A DNA stretch of 64,000 nt from Diphasiastrum complanatum (taxonomy: Eukaryota; Streptophyta; Lycopodiopsida; Lycopodiales; Lycopodiaceae): NCBI GenBank assembly GCA_029204225.1, contig CM055099.1, positions 43,586,914 to 43,650,913 of the forward strand, in the 5' to 3' direction. The notes under the pieces are model-generated. The model was not told the origin of the DNA and did not search any database. It saw nothing but the letters and a program-made list of their open reading frames with translations. Positions 56,054 through 64,000 of this stretch are shown here, piece by piece (position 1 is the first letter of the stretch; the number at the start of each line of letters is the position of its first letter). A program made the position numbers and the translations under genes.

Positions 56054-56253
56054 AATCCATGTGGAAGAATTAGTCTAAGTGATAGGAAAATCTATCAGTG
56101 ACTTAAGTATGAAAATCTGGTACAGAGTTACAAAACAAGAAGACAATTACTCTATTGACTAATAGAGTCTTGTATTGTGGAAGCTTATCAGGCTACGAAA
56201 ATAGCTCTGATACCATGTTGGAGAAAGAGAGTGTGTGAGTGTGAGAAACGGTG

Positions 56254-56757
56254 CTTGTCTGTTGATGGAAATGTATGGATAGACCTGTATGCATGCTTGG
56301 AAGCATGTTGCATGCATAAACAGTAGATTGATCAGTAGATTTCTTGCATGAAACTATTTTTGGAAATTCTAGATCAAAAGGCAGATTTCCTAGTAATTAG
56401 GTTATTTACAAAAAAAAAATTGAAAAAGTCAGTGCATGTCATGTTAGATGCATGTAGGATGTTTGATTTGTGACAATGCTTGTGAATTTGATAAATCAAT
56501 CTCCTTAATCGATTTTCACAGTCTGTCCATTTCGAACAGATTTCAAAAATCCCAGTTTTTCATAAAAAATTTTGTTTTGGTCCTAAAAGTTGTTGTTGTT
56601 TAGATCAGTCTGATATTGATTATGCAAAATTTTCTTAAATGAGTAAAAGACCTTGTTGAGTAATATCGGCCAGTCATGAAGGTTCTGAACTTTTCACTTA
56701 TTAGTTGATGATTGGATCTCAACTAATTAAGCTAATTTTGCATAACAGGAAATCAAT
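56254..56757. other. No supported gene
   Basis: Sequence between the truncated Copia-5 LTR and the Gypsy gag. It may be the 5' leader of the Gypsy relic. I see no LTR ends or primer site. Confidence 0.35.
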
Positions 56758-58017
56758 ATGGCAGATGATAATGCAAATGCAATGCTCGATGGTCAAGTGC
56801 CAATGCCTACCTATTTGCAAATTTGCCAGTCGTTAAGCCAAGCGCTTAATGAAATAAACAACAGGAACACTTTAAGGGATCAACAAATGGAAGTATTGTT
56901 GAATCAACTGAAAACTTTATTCGCATCGAATTTGGGCTTTCAACCTGAACCTTTTCTGAGGGAGTGGAAAGAGAAAAAACCTGGGATCAGTTTATGGAAG
57001 TGTTCAAAAAGACATTTGTGGTTGTAGACGACTCAGATTTCTACCAAAGATTTGCTAATTGCAAAATGGGTACTCGGAGTTTGAACTCGTACCTGCAAGA
57101 TTGTATGAATTTATGGAACAAAGTTTTCTCATTCGATGCAAAATTGGCACTATGGTAGTTTATCCTAGGTCTACTTGCACATTATGAGAATGAGTCCAAG
57201 CGTAATGTGCTTCAAACTTTCGATGACATCATATAAGTCGCGAAAGCGTATGATTCCACAGTGGTGGCATGTAGGAAGCAATTATAGGTTAATCCATCCA
57301 GATCATCCAAACCTAGCCAGAAGAAAGGAAAGAAAAGAGTTGTGGGAATAAAAAAATCCAAGTATTTCGACGAACTAGATCAAGCTAAATCTGAGTTTAG
57401 ACAAAAGAAACATTTGTCCTAGAAAAGGGCTAGAAGGACCAATGTGTGTTTCCATTGTAGTAAGCCTAGACATGTTTTGAAATTCTGCCCAGAACGAAAG
57501 AAAGGCGCAGCTGAAGTGATTGAGATGCTAGGTAAAGAAAATCTTAAGTTGAAAATTAATAAGGTTAATTGTGAGTGTGATTGTTATTTTAGTACTACTT
57601 TATTCTTGCCAAATGATTTATTTCGTTTGAAAGGCACTGCTAATGGACATTAAGTTAGTATTTTAGTGGACAGTGGAACTACTATTAACTCTGGTCTTGT
57701 GCGAAAACTCGGCCTGAAAACTGAAGCCAGTAACCATAGATATCGAGTATATCTAGCTTCAGGTGCTGAGTTGGAGACATGAGATGTTAAAGTTCTAAGT
57801 CTTCCAATTTGGATCAAGATTATAGAGAGTTAATAGATTTCCATGTTTAAAATTTAGTACGTACGGACATAATTCTAGGATATGAGTGGTTATTTAATAA
57901 GCATCCTGAGATAGATTTTGAGAAGCATGTTCTCTCTTTTCAAGAGGGTAAAGAAATAGTTACACTGTTTGGAGACAAATACGTACATCCATTTGGGATG
58001 AGTTCATGTGCAGTATG
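56758..58017 (+). pseudogene. Ty3/Gypsy gag-protease relic
   Basis: Gag starts at an ATG (56758) and after a frame change near 56960 continues with WDQFMEVFKKTF and LNSYLQDCMNLWNKVF. A zinc knuckle CFHCSKPRHVLKFC lies at about 57446-57490. The protease follows, with ILVDSGTTINSGLV (about 57663) and DIILGYEWLFNKHPEIDFE (57868-57930), the Gypsy form of the aspartic protease. Stops at 57158, 57420, 57651, 57781 and 57830 break it. It ends before any RT; no LTR is recognised. Confidence 0.85.
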
Positions 58018-58187
58018 AAGCTTATTCTTTATTTGCTAAGACAATTCTGGTTTTATCTGAAATCTAAGTAGTTGTGAATTGTCAAAGACTCTTAACTCTG
58101 TAGACTTACTTGGAATAGAACTTATGCCTTTATTTAGGGGAAGGTAATCCTAACTAACTCATGAGAGTACGATAAAGTGAATTGATG
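58018..58187. other. 3' flank of the peroxidase gene
   Basis: Probably the 3' UTR of the peroxidase on the minus strand. No other feature is seen. Confidence 0.4.
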
Positions 58188-59937
<1,750 letters not shown>

Positions 59938-60382
59938 GAATAGCTTTACTTCGACAACTAACAGCTAGCTGCTTTACAGCTATCGCTGAAACAAAACCAA
60001 TAGTGGAGCAAGGAATCAATAATGAAGTCCAACGATCAAGATTCAGGAATCTACAAAGATTTCATCAATTATAAGAATTGAACGACACGTAGCATCTGAG
60101 AGCTTTATTTGCCATCAGGAGTTTCAACAGCTTCGGCGAAGCTGAGTGTCAGCATTTAGCTCTGGATCAAATCTAGGCAAGCTGAGGTTAGATGAGCTAG
60201 AGCTATCAGAAGAGGGGCTGCACCTGCTCAGTCTACCGATGAATATATCGTGTGTGCGTCTATCTATACACCACTACTCAGAACTCAGGCATGCTTATGA
60301 GCATCATACTTGAGAGAGCAGAAGAACTTGCATTGGAGGCTGCAAATTGTAATGCACTGGTTGCATGACTTAAAGATTGGAA
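59938..60382 (-). promoter_or_regulatory. Shared upstream region between peroxidase and a plus-strand exon
   Basis: About 440 bases separate the peroxidase ATG from the ATG at 60383 on the other strand, so it could be a bidirectional promoter. A weak TATA-like tatagata (minus strand, about 60262-60270) is the only core-promoter candidate. Nothing else is recognisable. Confidence 0.3.
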
Positions 60383-60650
60383 ATGTTTTGTAGTACAAAA
60401 CAGTGGAAGTTGCCGGTTGCAACATGCTGGCTTTTATGGCTGTGGATAGTGGGAGTTTGGGGCTTGTCTAGCTTCCAGAATGTTGCAGATGGAGCCGGGT
60501 TGCAGTTAAGCAACCTTGGATCTCCGAATGCTTCCGAAGCTTTCATTCAGTTGACCTTGCCAGAGAATGCCAGTTGACCTTGCCAGAGAATGCCAGAAAG
60601 TTCTCAACTGGCTGCATTGACTCATGTACTGCCAATTGTAAAAGTCTGTG
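60383..60650 (+). pseudogene. Possible first exon of a secreted protein, broken by a 23-bp duplication
   Basis: The first ATG in the frame (60383) opens MFCSTKQWKLPVATCW followed by a Leu/Trp-rich hydrophobic core (LLWLWIVGVWGL), which looks like a signal peptide. GAGLQLSNLGSPNASEAF then IQLTLPENA follow. A 23-bp tandem duplication (60548-60593) shifts the frame, so it stops at 60577. Without the extra copy the frame would run on through a Cys-containing stretch to a GTAAAA donor near 60640. I do not recognise the family. Confidence 0.35.
60548..60593. repeat. 23-bp perfect tandem duplication
   Basis: The unit cagttgaccttgccagagaatgc (two halves of 11 and 12 bases) occurs at 60548-60570 and again at 60571-60593 without a mismatch. 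It disrupts the open frame. Confidence 0.95.
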
Positions 60651-60655
60651 CGCGT

Positions 60656-60682
60656 GCGTGCGTGCGTGTGTGTGTGTGTGTG

Positions 60683-60726
<44 letters not shown>
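60656..60726. repeat. Compound (CG/TG)n-(TC)n microsatellite
   Basis: A gtgcgtgcgtgtgtg tract (60652-60682) passes directly into about 21 CT units (60684-60726). Confidence 0.9.
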
Positions 60727-60732
<6 letters not shown>

Positions 60733-60765
60733 ATCATTTTTAGGCTGGTGGGTGATCATCCCTGA

Positions 60766-62070
60766 CGTGGGGCTCGTCTAAATTTGAGCTTTATTGCTGT
60801 GTAAAGCAGGAGTTCAAGTAGGTAACGGGAACTCAGTTAAGCAAATTGTTGGTACCTTAACCAGCATGTAAGACAATCTATCACATAGGAACACCACATT
60901 GACCGTTGATATTTTTATGACACACCCAACATTGGACAACATCCCAAGCACTTCTAAAAATGATGAGCCCACATTAGGTGTGCATCTCTAAGGTATATAT
61001 ATTGTGCTTGTTGTAGCCCCCCCTCCCCCCCCATTTCTCATTTAAGATGTACCCTATTTTGAGTTTATGATTCCAAGGATGTGACTCAAATTTGATGTTT
61101 TCCATGATGACTCAACCACTCCACCCCCCTCTCTCTCTTGGTCAAAGTTGACTTGTGTTTTCAAGTATCGTGTCTATTGTTTTTATGCACCTCAATTGTG
61201 CTCCAAACCTCAAGGAGATGAAAAGTCACTCTTTGGAGGACCATGATTGACTTGTGTTTGTTAATAAGGAGTCGAGTATGCCTCTGAAAGTTTAAAATTG
61301 ATCTAATTTTAGGTGAGATATCTTTGTTGCTGGGGCCTTTAGGAGATGAATCTATCATCTGCACAATCCTATATTAAATATGTGACATTATATGCATAAG
61401 ACGAAATTTAATGATAGATCCTACCGTTGTTGATGTTATGTGCATATCTTAGGCTTATGCCATGTTGCTTGCCTATTCCTTGGATATAAAATTTTTAGAC
61501 ACTTGGATGTTGTAAAGTAATGTGCAAGTTTCGCAATGCACATGGTCATCGCCTCTAAGGAAATGCCGATTTAAGCCAATTTGGTCCACCAATAAGCATT
61601 GAGCAAGTGGTTATCATCTTGACTCTTGGGCAACTTTGGGATGTACATCGTTGCATCTCCTCTCCCTTCCCTTGGTATATATATTGTCGATTAGCTCTAG
61701 TACATCCATGATAAATAACAAGGATTACTCACTTATCTCACTCCTCATGCCTTGGCACACAAGAATCACTCTGGCTAGAACAAGATCTTCATATGAAACA
61801 CTATGATTATATTACTTATATTCTTGCTTCAATGTGAATGCGTTGGGCTTGTAAATTGTAAATATTAAAATGGCTCCCACCAACCTATAGTTTTTTGTAA
61901 GAAAATATAAATAGCAGGTCTTTGTTAACATGTTGACCTGATTGTTAGATTGACCTCCAAAAAAGTAGGATTTGATCGGTCAACGAGACATGTGTCATAT
62001 GCTCACTACTAGGACACGTCTCTAGTGTGTGAGTGACGATTCTCGTACTCACTTGCCTAGGTGTCATGGT
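60766..62070. other. Intergenic, no gene seen
   Basis: C-runs at 61017-61031 are low complexity. Frames are short and without known motifs. The segment ends at the target duplication of a solo LTR. Confidence 0.45.
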
Positions 62071-62978
62071 TGTTGGGGAGATGGTCCGATGACTCGAACT
62101 GGTCAAACAATCGGATCAGAATGATCCCTACTACCGCACGAAGGCATTGGTCGACTAATTCCCTCAATGCGTCCACTACAACAATAGTAGGCGAGCACAA
62201 AAGTAAAGTAGAGCTTAATTGCACGGTTGTAAAAAATCAGACAAAGCAGTGAGAAAGTCAGACAGGAAGACGAAGTAGCTTAAACATACAATTCTGACAA
62301 GAACTCTGAACGCAATAAATTATAGTGATTGATTCAGCTTAATGTATAGAAATACAGGTCAGATTGATGCTATGAGCACAAGACAATAGCGGAAGAAACC
62401 GCGTGCTCAGGAAGCTAGCTCCACTCTTTAAAAGCTATGAACTTATTACTAACAATCAGTTTGAAAGAAAGAATCGATGCATAAAAGCATCTACAGTGTC
62501 TGTCTCTCTATAAATCACTATAATTGATCCACTTACTTAATTAGATTACAATGGTCATCTATATACAATTTACATTTGTGTAGATGAGTGTACAAAGAAG
62601 ATGGCATGGAGTCGTTGTGCTGTCTAGAGGAGATCATAGAGACTATTGTCATTGTCCAAGTTGTTGCACAGTACAGGAAGTGAGCATGAGAAGGCTTTGA
62701 CTATTCAGAGTCGAGCGAGTCGCTATTGTGGCCAATCAATTTGGGATAGTCGATAAGTCGAACTTCCATGATATGTCAAACAAGTCAGGTTTTCCTGATA
62801 TGTCAGTTGAGTCGATAAGTCAGACTAGTCGGGCTTCCACGGTAAGTCGGCCAACTCCGACAAATCGGGTGCCATTCTCTTGTCTGTCTTCAGTAATAGA
62901 GTAATTTCTGCAGACTGTGCGACAATGCACGTAAAATTGCAACGATATGAGTGGAACTTAGAGGAGATAAATCCAACA
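62071..62978 (-). mobile_element. Solo LTR of the Copia-5 family
   Basis: A 908-bp LTR (tgttggggag...atccaaca) is flanked by a perfect target duplication ATGGT (62066-62070 and 62979-62983). It matches Copia-5 in blocks such as tcaatgtgcaaggcatct-like, gtcgttgtc-like and gcgacaatgcacgtaaaa-like sequence, but is clearly diverged. The region 62690-62880 carries several gtcgggct/agtcgataagtcg units. Orientation follows Copia-5. Confidence 0.9.
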
Positions 62979-63449
62979 ATGGTACTACCAAGTGGTGAGT
63001 GTCAGTTGTGCACAGTCAACATTAGGACTAGTTGGGGTCAAGTGGGTGCTTGAGGTAGAAGGGCATGGGAGCTTAAGAGGGAAAGAGCCTCTTTATTATG
63101 CCTCATTTTTGTACTATGCAACAGATGGTGATCGAAGGAGACTTAGCAGTGCTCTTATGTGTTTATGCTAGGATCTTGATATGTACTTTTAGGAAAAATC
63201 AATAAAATGGATAATTAATGTCTACTTTGGTGTCTTTAAGGTTTAGTATGAGATATCTTTGTGAGATATGGTATGAGATTAGTGCTTTCTATGCGTGTGA
63301 GAGGTGGCATCACTTTTATCTTCAATTAGAGTTTGATGTAGGCTTGGTGAGCGACGCCCTACTATACGTGATTTTTGAGCGTTTTGGGGGGCCATAAGCT
63401 TATAGATTGGAATCCTATCGTGGATTGATAGTCTTTGCGCAATGTTTGA
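62979..63449. other. No supported gene
   Basis: Possibly the 5' part of the LTR fragment that follows; I cannot fix a TG start. Confidence 0.35.
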
Positions 63450-63744
63450 GCATCTTTTGTAGCATTTTGAGCAATCTTGAGTTTCTCTCTACCCGAGTGT
63501 TAGTGCTTGGATTCTCTCTCTACCCAAGAGGAAGGCCTTTCCACATTTAGTTTTGTGTTGTACAAGCCTCCACACATGTGAATGTACATGTTTGGTTGAT
63601 CTATGCATGGTAGAAAGTGCTCTTGCCTTAGATTTGTGAAATAGATCTTGGATTTCAATCTATGTATGATCTTTGTGCAATCACCAAGTCTTAGGAGATC
63701 ACAATCACACTTTTGGGCACTCCCACATGTGTGAAATTCCACAT
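63450..63744 (+). repeat. LTR 3' fragment related to the Copia-4 LTR
   Basis: It aligns with 41490-41751: ctctctacccgag twice, cttagatttg...gatcttg, gatcacaa and a final cacatgtgtgaaatt...aca. What follows (tggatatggcg) is only a poor match to a primer site. No gag follows before the window ends. Confidence 0.65.
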
Positions 63745-64000
63745 GGATATGGCGTGGCATTTTTATGGAAAAAAAAAAAAGTGGGCATCCGACGTCGACA
63801 TCGCAATCCGAGGGAGGACGAGGTGCAAAATCCATGCAATCCAACACCTCACATTTTTTTACAAGACCTCGTACAAAAAGTAGGCATCATAATCCGACAT
63901 ATTTTGGGACATTGGAATCCGATGTATGTTTGGTCTTTGTGATTTCATGCGTTATTGCAAATTTTTCCTCACTTCTTTTTGTAGATTTTGGAGCTTTTGG
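63745..64000. other. No supported gene at the window end
   Basis: An A-tract (63769-63780) and two atccgac/atccgat motifs are present. The overlapping short frames have no recognised domain. Confidence 0.35.

Larger units (their letters stand above)
53821..56253 (-). mobile_element. Copia-5: internally deleted LTR retrotransposon
   Basis: Minus strand. The 3' LTR is complete (53821-55005) and adjoins a purine tract (seven G on the element strand). The internal region is only about 1.2 kb. A tRNA-iMet primer site (56204-56215) adjoins a 5' LTR of which only about 38 bp remain (56216-56253). The interior joins the first ~55 codons of gag directly to the end of RT, so protease, integrase and RT core are gone. 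Confidence 0.88.

Overview
The window is nuclear DNA from a land plant, most likely a large, repeat-rich genome of a spore-bearing vascular plant (fern or lycophyte). Evidence for a plant: a type III polyketide synthase with the split-Cys intron of the chalcone synthase superfamily, a four-exon class III secretory peroxidase, Copia retrotransposons primed by initiator-Met tRNA, and a CACTA transposase with DUF4218/DUF4216-type regions. The fern/lycophyte guess rests on the TE density, long TC tracts and the lack of a close match to familiar seed-plant genes. It is an inference.

Only two genes look intact, both on the minus strand: an ASCL/LAP5-LAP6-type (sporopollenin) polyketide synthase at 12392-13833 and a class III peroxidase at 58188-59937. 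Nearly everything else is transposon-derived.

Layout. 1-9030: two inverted, diverged copies of an unrecognised intron-containing gene family, two paralogous TATA promoters, a W-box palindrome array (2101-2613), a Gypsy LTR with a decayed tRNA-Asp primer site, two short tandem arrays, and an ORF that begins like a histone H3 tail. 9030-12390: AT-rich, with a probable tRNA-derived SINE. 15692-21056: complete but decayed Copia-1 (TSD ATAGA). 21057-26160: duplications and LTR fragments. 26162-33382: complete Copia-2 (TSD AAACT) with a duplicated RT-RNase H module separated by a piece of another family's LTR. 33383-37481: CACTA transposase remnant, and directly upstream of it on the same strand a SET-domain gene relic (37766-40514) whose intron holds a solo LTR and two long TC tracts. 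40928-50510: Copia-4 (plus strand), split by the very young Copia-3 (42761-49282, TSD GACCA, LTRs about 99.7% identical). 50679-53023: candidate DNA transposon bounded by clusters of a 17-bp palindrome. 53821-56253: internally deleted Copia-5. 56758-58017: Gypsy gag-protease relic. 58188-60000: peroxidase. 60000-64000: a broken secreted-protein exon, a solo LTR (TSD ATGGT) and another LTR fragment.

No cellular pathway links the two host genes beyond the fact that both type III PKS and class III peroxidases can contribute to resistant cell-wall polymers. The most unusual items are the SET-domain gene next to a CACTA transposase, the H3-tail-like N-terminus, the palindrome-bounded element, the Copia-2 chimera, and the CACACGTGTG palindrome shared by several Copia LTR families. 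Some open frames in this window start at GTG or TTG, so starts were checked by eye where it mattered.
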